This document shows positions 37,001-44,839 of a stretch of 64,000 bases of DNA, one piece after another. Under the pieces are notes generated by a model. It did not search any database, was not told the DNA's origin, and saw only the letters and a list, made by a program, of their open reading frames with translations. The DNA is from an uncultured Lachnospiraceae bacterium. Its GTDB lineage: Bacteria > Bacillota > Clostridia > Lachnospirales > Lachnospiraceae. A program made the translations under genes and the position numbers. Location of the stretch: the NCBI GenBank assembly GCA_934343915.1, contig CAKRIL010000013.1, positions 1 to 64,000 of the forward strand, written 5' to 3'. Position 1 is the stretch's first letter. Each line of letters opens with the position of its first letter.

Positions 37001-38616
37001 TATGTGTATACATGGTCGCTTACAAAGGCCTTGAAGTTCTGACTGCTCGGATTGCCGCAGCTTCCCGTCGCAAGCCAGTTGTCATAATCGGTTGAATATC
37101 CGTATACATCACCTGTAAAGTCTCTGTCAACAAGCTGAAGCGTATATCCTGACCAGTACTCAGCCGCTACCCCGTCATGCAGCGTGTCAACGAGAGTTCC
37201 GTTCTTTTCCTTTATAATCTCACTGCCCGGCTGAAGATAGAGCTGCTTTACAAGGTTAGGATTAAGGGATATGAGCATCATACACATCTTATAGACATTG
37301 TTTCTGCTCGCTCCGCCGACTATCGAATAGTCCCTTCCCGTATCTCTCAGGTTCCAGTCATACACATTCATAACCGGTGTTCTGTTCGCCTTCGAGATTG
37401 ATGAATATGTATTCTGTGCCAAATCATAAAGTCTGTTATCAATAATAATTGATGCAAAGTTGCTTGCCGCTGCAACTCTGTCAAATATCTTAAGTGCAAC
37501 CGTTGTCGATATATCGTTGGTCTCAAAGCTGTTAAGCGGATACGAGGTCTTGGTTGACGTATGCGCAAGACGGTTAGCCGGCTCTCCTGCTATGTTATTC
37601 TTCCATATATCAATTACCGTACTCATATGGTTGCCAGGGAAGATATAGATAAGGTCTGCATAATCAACCCAGTCAGGTGTGGCATTGAGCTCATCCGCCG
37701 TGATTGTCTTAATCACGCATGAATAATTCGAAGCGGCATCCTCCGACATGATGAGTGTATCCGTGAGGAACAAATCGCTGTTCTTATAAGAATAGTAATA
37801 CTGAGATACATTTATAACCTTATCCGAACTGCTGCTCACCCTTGTGGTGTAGATTCTCGCTCCCCTGACAGCCTCAGTATCAGCCATGGTTCCGTCAAAA
37901 ACAATGCCTGAATAATCGGAAGCCTCAAAGCTGTTAATCGTGTGCCATATGTATGAGCCCTTTCCCTCTCCCACGTTCTTCATTGTGAGATTCCCGGCAT
38001 CGATAAGCTTAAAATACCCTGCGCCCTCACCGACATACTCATAGTAGCCGTTATGAGTGAGCTCATTTTTGCTTGCCTCATTCATCCTGTAATTCCAATC
38101 GGACTGACTGAAATTGCCGTAATACTTTCTCTGGCCTTCCTTCTCGTCCTCAAAGAAATATGTATTCCCGCTTACCTGCTTAACCTCTGCGGTATTCATG
38201 CTTGCAATCGAGGTCAGATAGCTTCCGCCGAACATATCCTCCGTGCGGACAGGCTCACAGCCAGGTACGAGGTATCCGTACTCAGCGCACTCCTCCGCCG
38301 GAACAATCTCAAGAATAACAAAAGGTCTCTCCACGCTTCCTCGCTCAAGTGATGTGAAATTCGAATTACCGTACTGTGGCAGCTCCTCAATATTGTCAAG
38401 CACAGCCCTTATCACGCTGTCACTGTTGACATTGTTCTTAAGTCCCGCGTCGAGCGCTCTCTGAACACTGCTGCTCACTGAAGAATTGACCTTAGCAGTG
38501 CTGCCCGCCTGAATCCTCTGTGCCGGTATTACAGATACTGCCGTCACAAATGCCAGCGCCAATGCGCCTATTCTCTTTCCTGCATTCCTAATGCAATTAA
38601 CAGTTCTCATAGACAT
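34048..38616 (-). CDS. Giant secreted protein, DUF5057-like, candidate pilus-tip protein
   Basis: About 1,522 residues from ATG 38616 (AGGA ten bases upstream; the ATG at 38634 has no site). A signal peptide (about 1-37: basic start, hydrophobic core, cleavage near RIQAG) shows export. Three repeat-like modules begin with a strand of the form VILEIVP, KVLDIEP and KVLQIMP (near residues 100, 620 and 970), each followed by a second strand such as DLIYIFPGN, NLVYIGLDT or NMIIVGFGD, suggesting Rossmann or amidotransferase-like folds. I associate it with DUF5057 from memory only. It is the last gene of the minor-pilin operon. A PilY1-like tip role is inferred. Confidence 0.75.
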   Translation of the reverse strand: MSMRTVNCIRNAGKRIGALALAFVTAVSVIPAQRIQAGSTAKVNSSVSSSVQRALDAGLKNNVNSDSVIRAVLDNIEELPQYGNSNFTSLERGSVERPFVILEIVPAEECAEYGYLVPGCEPVRTEDMFGGSYLTSIASMNTAEVKQVSGNTYFFEDEKEGQRKYYGNFSQSDWNYRMNEASKNELTHNGYYEYVGEGAGYFKLIDAGNLTMKNVGEGKGSYIWHTINSFEASDYSGIVFDGTMADTEAVRGARIYTTRVSSSSDKVINVSQYYYSYKNSDLFLTDTLIMSEDAASNYSCVIKTITADELNATPDWVDYADLIYIFPGNHMSTVIDIWKNNIAGEPANRLAHTSTKTSYPLNSFETNDISTTVALKIFDRVAAASNFASIIIDNRLYDLAQNTYSSISKANRTPVMNVYDWNLRDTGRDYSIVGGASRNNVYKMCMMLISLNPNLVKQLYLQPGSEIIKEKNGTLVDTLHDGVAAEYWSGYTLQLVDRDFTGDVYGYSTDYDNWLATGSCGNPSSQNFKAFVSDHVYTYNGNSSVAMNFVSNAYGSGLIGSDKQTKTWGGTDYIYDDFREHLSDTADKTGYDETVGADSSDAVRYILGVAGKKQYYGENMTLKVLDIEPGVGLDASSKPDWVLTANYIRKLLPDYAGKIEITHQTTAEFIGKVEDLNSEYNLVYIGLDTGAFNTRRGELKFNDGTSTWTTITDFNDNSLDGRIYFHVGDSMVSSCYTGDNRNRSMKFLYNVSTGSVVNSEELRFPGNDITNIKKQELISYIESGRPIVTEQYLYNLEKAIIDESSNIYSLVSSYRNTDDVVKGIYISDDTAGLQSAVKNQVQGVTFTAMPALYNGNTVSSSNPTISNPNYLPTNSDGNAYMEFRFNAVDAGYHYRIYVDQDKDSKFTASEVVKEGVASAGDNICTYDVASSIVGVVQWKIEVYRLDNSNIRYTQTGSSAVRIRSTDEKKQLKVLQIMPKNDGGLLNLQNDTLFKDRYSNLNDFEVTVRTITWADFEKFFAGSGFTFDLSADISSTNPDSEVLAAASDEYDAYGRVIKSELDGKEIGKLSAYNMIIVGFGDCYGSIDLSNDNGAVEYLQYYTKLGKSILYTHDITSMYNLKDLSGRKVFGYTANAMMRDIMGMNRYKAVSSELSTAMRDALIRYQSTGTYDDIALAEKQGFTYYTMKRLGWTNASYNANSGNKLPYRYMITNPQGNAVMNENYTSQTTGFANTNDITTTATKVNEGQVTTYPYAISDVLPIAATHGQWYQLNMEDPEVTVWYCLSDPLASGNSGTGSARSASSAGNGDGSALTYGVSPNDAANNYYIYSKGNVFYSGVGHSRVNGDMEAKLFVNTMIAAYRISYDTPAVKVEMAELTDTVGGTRESAYDLSVEKISDNDYASDIPDDYADYVRIYFRPEDMSFSNNMDVRISYTKKDGTRGYISEIWTAEADADEAAGSAHAAGATDNYFNALKNNKLYYFYYLKSDIRNVGGTFMFEVNNNRSSDVGLTYFKMALQTLYYLD

Positions 38617-38654
38617 CCGCTCACTTTCCTTCATTTTCGTGTTCTGTCTTTATG

Positions 38655-39305
38655 TTATTCGGCATCATACTTTTCGTAGCCCGCCGATGTATTTCTCGGT
38701 CTGATTTCAATGCTCTGTGTAACCTCATCCTTGGAATTGGCAAGTGTGAAGCTCACACATATGCTGTCAACCTTGGACGCACTCCTTACCTTATCATATG
38801 TATAGGTCACATCGCCCGATGCATCCGTGACCGCCTTAACTGCCTTAGCACTTATATCAAGATAGGTTACCACCTCTGATATACAGTTGCCTTTATTGTA
38901 ATCAACCGCAGCCCCCGCATCATATATGTACAGATATCCCTTATCACCGAACGGACTCTCCTCAACCCATATATACTGTCTCGGTGCTGCTCCGCTCTCT
39001 CCCTCGGCAGGAGGTGCTCCCGTCGTGAACAGCAGAACCGTTCTTCCGTCAATATGCTTCTCCTGAAGCGTAAAACCGGTTCCCTCAAGTATTGCAGACG
39101 ACATCGAAGCCGTTATAAGCTGTGAATCATTCTGAAGGTCGATTGTGGCACTCTGCTTCCTGAAAAAGTTCGTTCCACCTACCATTATAACAGAAATCAT
39201 TGAAGAAACTATACCCATTATTGCAATTCCTATAAGAAGCTCTATGAGTGTAATTCCCTTGTTATCTGAGACTATATTCTGTTTATTCGAATATGAATTG
39301 TCCAT
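38655..39305 (-). CDS. Minor prepilin, GspJ/PilW-like
   Basis: 216 residues. Class III prepilin leader ending in DNKG, followed by ITLIELLIGIAIMG: cleavage after Gly17, with Glu at position 5 of the mature protein. The globular part has GspJ-like length and contains ASMSSAILEGTGFTL and IEIRPRNTSAG. It would be processed by the prepilin peptidase encoded at 46835-47587. Fourth of four consecutive minor pilins, which together resemble the GspI-K-H-J tip set. The GspJ assignment rests on size and neighbours rather than strong similarity. Confidence 0.85.
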   Translation of the reverse strand: MDNSYSNKQNIVSDNKGITLIELLIGIAIMGIVSSMISVIMVGGTNFFRKQSATIDLQNDSQLITASMSSAILEGTGFTLQEKHIDGRTVLLFTTGAPPAEGESGAAPRQYIWVEESPFGDKGYLYIYDAGAAVDYNKGNCISEVVTYLDISAKAVKAVTDASGDVTYTYDKVRSASKVDSICVSFTLANSKDEVTQSIEIRPRNTSAGYEKYDAE

Positions 39306-39316
39306 ATATAACCTCT

Positions 39317-39862
39317 CTATTTTACTTCATATTTTCCGGTAGCAAAAAATATGGTAAGCTCACTCTCTTTTTTACCATGTCTGGCTGTGATAACACCGGT
39401 GCCTGACTGCTGTACAGCCGTTGTACCCGATACAAGCGTGTATTCAAGGCTCTTGATGGCACCCGTTGACGCATCGAACTTCATGACCATGCTGCTTATC
39501 TCGTTCTCGGCTCCGCCGTCAGCCGAATAATACAGTCTGCATCTCTTAAGCCCGGTCGTCGTGTCAACCGCAGGTGTAATTATATCCCCTGCCGAATTTT
39601 TCACGGCATTCTTGGTTATGGTCATGCCTGCATTCTGCTCTGAATCCACAGTCACCGTGAATAAGAAGCCTCCTGCAAGATTCTGCGTCATGGTCTTCTG
39701 CCTTGTCTCCTGCATTCCCGATGCGATATTCTTAGTAACGCTCGTCATATTTCCTGCCTGTACAAGCCCGACCGTTGCAAAGGATGCCCCTATAAAAATA
39801 CCAAGAATGGCAATAACAACCAATAATTCAATTAGCGAAAAGCCTTTGTCCCTGTTATTCAT
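39317..39862 (-). CDS. Minor prepilin, GspH/FimT-like
   Basis: 181 residues from ATG 39862, chosen because AAGGAG is nine bases upstream; the ATG at 39886 lacks a site. Leader MNNRDKG then FSLIELLVVIAILG, the canonical cleavage and methylation motif. The body is rich in beta-strand-forming segments ending in ESELTIFFATGKYEVK, like GspH/FimT. It is the third of the four minor pilins. Twelve bases from its downstream neighbour. Confidence 0.85.
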   Translation of the reverse strand: MNNRDKGFSLIELLVVIAILGIFIGASFATVGLVQAGNMTSVTKNIASGMQETRQKTMTQNLAGGFLFTVTVDSEQNAGMTITKNAVKNSAGDIITPAVDTTTGLKRCRLYYSADGGAENEISSMVMKFDASTGAIKSLEYTLVSGTTAVQQSGTGVITARHGKKESELTIFFATGKYEVK

Positions 39863-39891
39863 ATCGGCATACTCCTTAACATTCATTACTT

Positions 39892-42279
39892 TTATTCGGC
39901 ATCCGGAACTGCACTTCTTCTGTAATTGGATATATTTATACAGTCTGATGCCTGATAGCTGTTGAGATTTCCCTTCTCCTCGCCGTCCGGCTGCACTGCA
40001 TGTGCTCCGTCATTATAGCCGCCGTGCTTTCCTATATCCGTCACATTGCTTCCGTCGAAGAAGCCTCTTACACCCGGAAGTGATTTGATAATATTCTCTA
40101 CAAGCTCAGGCGCAGCCGTGTATGTGCCGCCCTCAAGCTTAATGTCGCCCGTCGCGATTATGCAGCCGGTGAAGTTCTCATCCGCCGTCACATTGCCATC
40201 GGCGATTATTATTCCCTTTCGGGGAGCTCTGCCATCGAGCGTGGTGCTCAGTCTCACATCACCATTCACAACATATACCATGTAATCCTCGGCATTGTTG
40301 CCGTTCTCATCCTCTATATAATAATAAGCACTTCCAACCTCGGCTATTTTGTTCTTTCCAAGCAGAATATTGTCTACCGCGCCCTTGGACAGCTCATCCT
40401 CGGACTTGATTTTGTACGAGAAACGCATTGAACCGTAATTGATAGGCGAATGAGCCGTAACCGGTGTCCACTCCCTCTCAACATACATCCAGTCATCCTC
40501 GAGCTCTATGAGCAGACTGCCTATTATCTTCTGTCTCCATCTGGAATTATCATACAGAACCTTAACCAGCTCATCACCGACACCATTGTATTCATTCACA
40601 TCCGTTGCATTGTCTCTGATGATTCCCTTCTCATACACACGCGCCGAAGGATTGATTGTGATTGCCGGACCGGTTCCCGATGAATTGAGGAAATCATTGT
40701 ATGCCGCATTCACGATATTCCTTATTCTGATTCGGATATCGGAAGCTGCACTCAGAGCATCCGGGCCAGTAATATGCGCCGAGCTGCACAGCTGTGCAAA
40801 AAGCTCGTCATCATACAGTGCCCTGTAAAAGCTTGCAGCCGCATCTCCGCTCTTGAAATTATAATAATACTCCGTAGTTCCGTCATCAAGTGTATTGGCA
40901 ATAACAGGCTGTGCCGAGTTAAGAAGTCCCTTCGCAAAGAAATTCGCATCCACTATTCCATTCCATGATGCAGGAAGTATATAAGCCGTCTGAGTATACC
41001 TTACCGCTATCGACTCACCTGTTCTGTAATAGCTCTCATCCCCGCTCCCGGCAGTTCCTTCATTATATACAACCCAGCCGTAGCCTCCAAGTACAAGTGT
41101 CCTGATATTTGAAAAATCAAGCGTCGATTTCTTGCTGTTGATAATGATTGCACTGCTCTTGGCAGGTGTGGCGCTGTCGCTTGACACTCCGTAGCCCTCT
41201 ATGCTGTATCCGTAATAATCACCGCTTATTGCCACCGTATCAGCCTTGGAATCCTGTGTGAGTGTGAGGTCATCCGCCACATATGCTGAAGCGTCCGCTC
41301 CGATTACAAGGTCAGCTCCGGTAAGCTCGATATTGTCCGCCCATATTCTTCCGTTGTTCAGCGTGAGTCCTGAATTGGAGCCGAGAAGAATCTTTTTGTT
41401 CGTCACGATATTACCGCCGTTCACCTTAAGGCTTAAAAGGCTCGGCGAAGCCGCAGCACCGTAGGTATTGATTCCGAGATTGCCGTAGATTCCTCCGTTC
41501 ACGGTGACATCACCCATTGAATTGACGCTCTTGTTCGCTACCAGTGAATAGTCCTTGAAGGACAACAATATATCACTGCTGTCATCAACTATATGAATAT
41601 TGGCTTTCTCGGGAAATACTATCTCATAATCCGTCGTAAGCTGTGAAAAATAATCGGTCTTAATGTTCTCATATGTGACCGTAACATCCTTGATTATAAT
41701 GGAGCTTATCACACCGTCGATAATTACGATGTTCGGTGCCTGTGCCACCTTGACATCAACGCTTGTCACCGCTGCATTCCTGTAATTATCGGACATGTAG
41801 CTGCTAAGCTTTTCTGCAAGCTTATCCAAATCAACCGATGAGAGCGCACTTCCGATTGAGAGCTCTCCATCTATTGTCTCCTTCACACTGCCGTCCGCCA
41901 CATTGTAGCTTGTACCGAAGATTGAATAGCACGCATTGCGGAAATATGTATTGCGAAGCAGCTTGTTGGCGGTATCATTGTCAATCATTGTCACGGAATC
42001 CCCGTCAACCTCCAGCAGATTGCTTACCACATAATCATACGCAACAGCCAGCTCGGCATAGGCATCCCTGGCAAGTCCCGCGTATATCTCGTCCACAGCC
42101 ATATCCGCATTGTAGAATGCGTTCTTGGTCTTAGCCTCCATAGCCTTTATCTTATATGATGACAGGGCAATGGTCGTTATTGTCATGGCAATCACGGCTA
42201 TGAATGATACCACAACCAACGCCATGATAAGTGATGAACCCTTATTCTCTTTAAATCTGCCGAATCCGTGCTTCTTCAT
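39892..42279 (-). CDS. Large PilX/GspK-like minor pilin lacking Glu5
   Basis: 795 residues from ATG 42279 (GGAGG seven bases upstream; the TTG two codons earlier is not needed). Leader ending in NKG then SSLIMALVVVSFIAVIAM: a prepilin cleavage site with Met where Glu5 normally stands, as known for GspK and some PilX proteins. After an extended helix, a segment of about residues 255-340 is rich in Gly/Asn turns (GGIYGNLG, NGGNIVTNKK, SGLTLNNGR) suggesting a short beta-helix. At roughly 800 residues it is more than twice the normal size of GspK. Starts four bases before the upstream gene's stop codon ends. Confidence 0.8.
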   Translation of the reverse strand: MKKHGFGRFKENKGSSLIMALVVVSFIAVIAMTITTIALSSYKIKAMEAKTKNAFYNADMAVDEIYAGLARDAYAELAVAYDYVVSNLLEVDGDSVTMIDNDTANKLLRNTYFRNACYSIFGTSYNVADGSVKETIDGELSIGSALSSVDLDKLAEKLSSYMSDNYRNAAVTSVDVKVAQAPNIVIIDGVISSIIIKDVTVTYENIKTDYFSQLTTDYEIVFPEKANIHIVDDSSDILLSFKDYSLVANKSVNSMGDVTVNGGIYGNLGINTYGAAASPSLLSLKVNGGNIVTNKKILLGSNSGLTLNNGRIWADNIELTGADLVIGADASAYVADDLTLTQDSKADTVAISGDYYGYSIEGYGVSSDSATPAKSSAIIINSKKSTLDFSNIRTLVLGGYGWVVYNEGTAGSGDESYYRTGESIAVRYTQTAYILPASWNGIVDANFFAKGLLNSAQPVIANTLDDGTTEYYYNFKSGDAAASFYRALYDDELFAQLCSSAHITGPDALSAASDIRIRIRNIVNAAYNDFLNSSGTGPAITINPSARVYEKGIIRDNATDVNEYNGVGDELVKVLYDNSRWRQKIIGSLLIELEDDWMYVEREWTPVTAHSPINYGSMRFSYKIKSEDELSKGAVDNILLGKNKIAEVGSAYYYIEDENGNNAEDYMVYVVNGDVRLSTTLDGRAPRKGIIIADGNVTADENFTGCIIATGDIKLEGGTYTAAPELVENIIKSLPGVRGFFDGSNVTDIGKHGGYNDGAHAVQPDGEEKGNLNSYQASDCINISNYRRSAVPDAE

Positions 42280-42281
42280 AA

Positions 42282-43673
42282 TCAATCCTCCGTCGATACG
42301 GAATATACATGCTCCGCATAGCTTCCATCGCGGTCAGCATCATAGTACACACTCACCGTTATCTTATATAATGATGTTATCTCATCACCCTTGCTATATG
42401 CTATATGATTATCTGTATTGGCATCATTCTTTGTCGAATATACATTAACACCCTTACCGGCATTGCCAATCGTAAGCGTATCATCTGCAACAGCAGGTGA
42501 ACTGCCGTAATTCTCTGTTGTATATATATCAAGACCTGAGTTGTAGCTGTTATTATCCACTTTGATACTGAAGCTGTCCTCCTGTCTTGTTCCCGCCTGT
42601 TCTACAAGGTACATGCTTACATTGCGTGAGCTTCCGTCCTTATTCGTGAGAATTACGCTTCCGTCGACCGAAATATTATATACAACCTTATTAAAATGTC
42701 TCACATCTGCATTGATTTCAGTGCCGTCCGCTTCCGTTCTTCCTGCTTCCGCCTTGGCATAAAGAAAGTACAGCGGCTTATCATTGTCAAATGTCATGAC
42801 AATCTCGTCCGCCTTGTATACCAACGTTCCGATACATCTGTAAAATGCCATCGGAGTCTTCATTCCCTCCTCAACCTCAGCATCCTTATCCTCCGCACGA
42901 TAGACAACATCATACTTTATCGAATATGTGGTGTTAATCGCAAGCTTATAGTCATTGCCCTCCTGTGACACCACAACAGCAACCGTCTTATCTATGTTCT
43001 CCTTCTTAAGCTTTGCATACATATTGGTCAAATCAGAGCTGCTCATGCCCTCCGGTGCACTTCCCACATACTCGTCGGCAATAAGGTTGCCGAATGTGTC
43101 CCTGAGTGCCACATCATCAACCGTAACACTGTCAGGAATCCATGTTGTGCCATCCCACTTATACTTTACAGGCGCAGTCGAAGTGCCATACGGAATCTTC
43201 TGATTTTTCATGAGGGATATTACCTTGTTATCATACAGGATAAGCTCACTGTATATAACATTCGCCTCATTGTAGAGGTCTGCAAAGTCAGTCTCCTTAT
43301 AGTCATATTCCGTCTTAGGAGTCAGCGACACGCTCACACGGAACCTCTCGCCGTCCGCTCCGTCAAGCTTGAAGGTATATTCAGGAGCAGTCTCATTGAC
43401 CTTGGATGCTGCCGGGAAATCATATACTCCCGAAAACGACTTAAGGGCAGCCTCAAGTGCTGCCTTATCCGTCGTATGTTTCACTGTCTCCGTAATGCTC
43501 TGAGCCACAGCCGTTGCATTCTGAAGTCTTCTGCTGTTTCGCGTCACCTTGCCCGACATTATGAACGAATTCATAAGCGGCACGGTAAGAATTGACAATA
43601 TTGCAATCGCAATAAGCAGCTCTATCAGGGAAAATCCGTTATTCTGTTCGTGAATTTTCTTAAGCCGTACCAT
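42282..43673 (-). CDS. Large minor prepilin, GspI/PilV-like
   Basis: 463 residues. Leader MVRLKKIHEQNNG then FSLIELLIAIAILS: complete prepilin motif with Glu5. The C-terminal region of about 430 residues is unusually long for a minor pilin and has no recognised fold; it contains many beta-prone stretches and ends YAEHVYSVSTED. First of the four minor pilins, the GspI position. Fifteen bases after pilO. Confidence 0.82.
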   Translation of the reverse strand: MVRLKKIHEQNNGFSLIELLIAIAILSILTVPLMNSFIMSGKVTRNSRRLQNATAVAQSITETVKHTTDKAALEAALKSFSGVYDFPAASKVNETAPEYTFKLDGADGERFRVSVSLTPKTEYDYKETDFADLYNEANVIYSELILYDNKVISLMKNQKIPYGTSTAPVKYKWDGTTWIPDSVTVDDVALRDTFGNLIADEYVGSAPEGMSSSDLTNMYAKLKKENIDKTVAVVVSQEGNDYKLAINTTYSIKYDVVYRAEDKDAEVEEGMKTPMAFYRCIGTLVYKADEIVMTFDNDKPLYFLYAKAEAGRTEADGTEINADVRHFNKVVYNISVDGSVILTNKDGSSRNVSMYLVEQAGTRQEDSFSIKVDNNSYNSGLDIYTTENYGSSPAVADDTLTIGNAGKGVNVYSTKNDANTDNHIAYSKGDEITSLYKITVSVYYDADRDGSYAEHVYSVSTED

Positions 43674-43688
43674 AAAGCACCTCTTACA

Positions 43689-44837
43689 TTATCTATAAAA
43701 CTTAATCGAGCCCTCCGCACTCTCGATATTGAATCGAGGCTCAGCGGTATCATCATTGATCACCTTGATGTTAAGTGTCATATCGGAATTGTTGTTGATT
43801 GTAACCGATGCCCCTGCGTTATCAGCGTCACCGTCACGCTTGCTGCTGAATACAATCAGATCCATGCTTCTTCCCGGATTGAATACAGCCAATGTGTCCT
43901 TGCTGAACGCCATCGAATCACCCGGGTATGTATTCTCTCCAACCGAATAGTTGAGAGTATACTCTCCGTTCTCGCCCTCGATATTGATGACAACAGGAAC
44001 ATTATCGTTCGTGTTGGCTGAAACCTGTGACGATACAAGACCTCTTCTTCCAAGCACTACCGAGCTTAAGTCAGAGCTCTCTGAGCTCAACGAAAGTGCA
44101 ATGTCATAGTTGGTCATAAGTCCGAACTCATCCTGCGCCTCTGCCACACGGTTCGGGTTGGTCTCCGATACAAAGAGATTCTCCGTTCCAAGGTCAATCG
44201 AATCTATCTCAGGTTCATAGTACTCTCTGTCGCTGCCTGTTATGGCATACTGTGATATCGTGATATTACCCGTCATAAGCTCATCCTCTTCATCGTAGGA
44301 ACAGCTCACGGAATCAATCGTGTACAATGTGTCGTAATCGAGCACATATGCAAGCAGATCCTTGAATGTGTCATATCCGCATTCATATGAATATGTAACC
44401 GTCTTCTTATAGCCCTTCATATCGGTGCTGTACACTGTCGCACCCGCCGTCGAAGGGTTGGTGGACTGTATCTGTCCGAAGGTATATACAAGTGTCGCAT
44501 CAGGCATATTTACTGTTCTTATCCATACGCCAAGCTCGCTCTCTATGTTGGTTGTAAATATAAGCGTAGACTTCTGTGAAAAGCCTGAATCAAAGCGTGA
44601 AAGCCATGCATCACAGAGAAGCTCATACCCTTCCGCATCCTGTGCATACTTGCCGGCATTCTTCTTCTTGTCATTGAGGTCATCATACTTAACCTGCAAT
44701 GTCGATATCTCTGACTCAAGAGCCGCTGTCTTCTCGTTGAAGCTGCGGAAGCCGAAGTACCATGATAAAAACACAAGCAATACGCTTCCTACAAGGCATA
44801 ATAATAATTTGTCACGTTCAGAAATTGCAAGCTTCAT
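43689..44837 (-). CDS. pilO: PilO-like inner membrane assembly protein
   Basis: 382 residues: short cytoplasmic start, one membrane helix (about 12-30), coiled coil (about 33-60), then a periplasm-equivalent domain. Topology and position directly after pilMN match PilO, which with PilN aligns the motor under the pilus. The C-terminal half (about 215-382) goes beyond normal PilO and includes a beta-rich segment (VVINIEGENGEYTLNYSVGE). Assignment rests mainly on context and topology. Two bases separate it from pilMN. Confidence 0.72.
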   Translation of the reverse strand: MKLAISERDKLLLCLVGSVLLVFLSWYFGFRSFNEKTAALESEISTLQVKYDDLNDKKKNAGKYAQDAEGYELLCDAWLSRFDSGFSQKSTLIFTTNIESELGVWIRTVNMPDATLVYTFGQIQSTNPSTAGATVYSTDMKGYKKTVTYSYECGYDTFKDLLAYVLDYDTLYTIDSVSCSYDEEDELMTGNITISQYAITGSDREYYEPEIDSIDLGTENLFVSETNPNRVAEAQDEFGLMTNYDIALSLSSESSDLSSVVLGRRGLVSSQVSANTNDNVPVVINIEGENGEYTLNYSVGENTYPGDSMAFSKDTLAVFNPGRSMDLIVFSSKRDGDADNAGASVTINNNSDMTLNIKVINDDTAEPRFNIESAEGSIKFYR

Positions 44838-44839
44838 AA

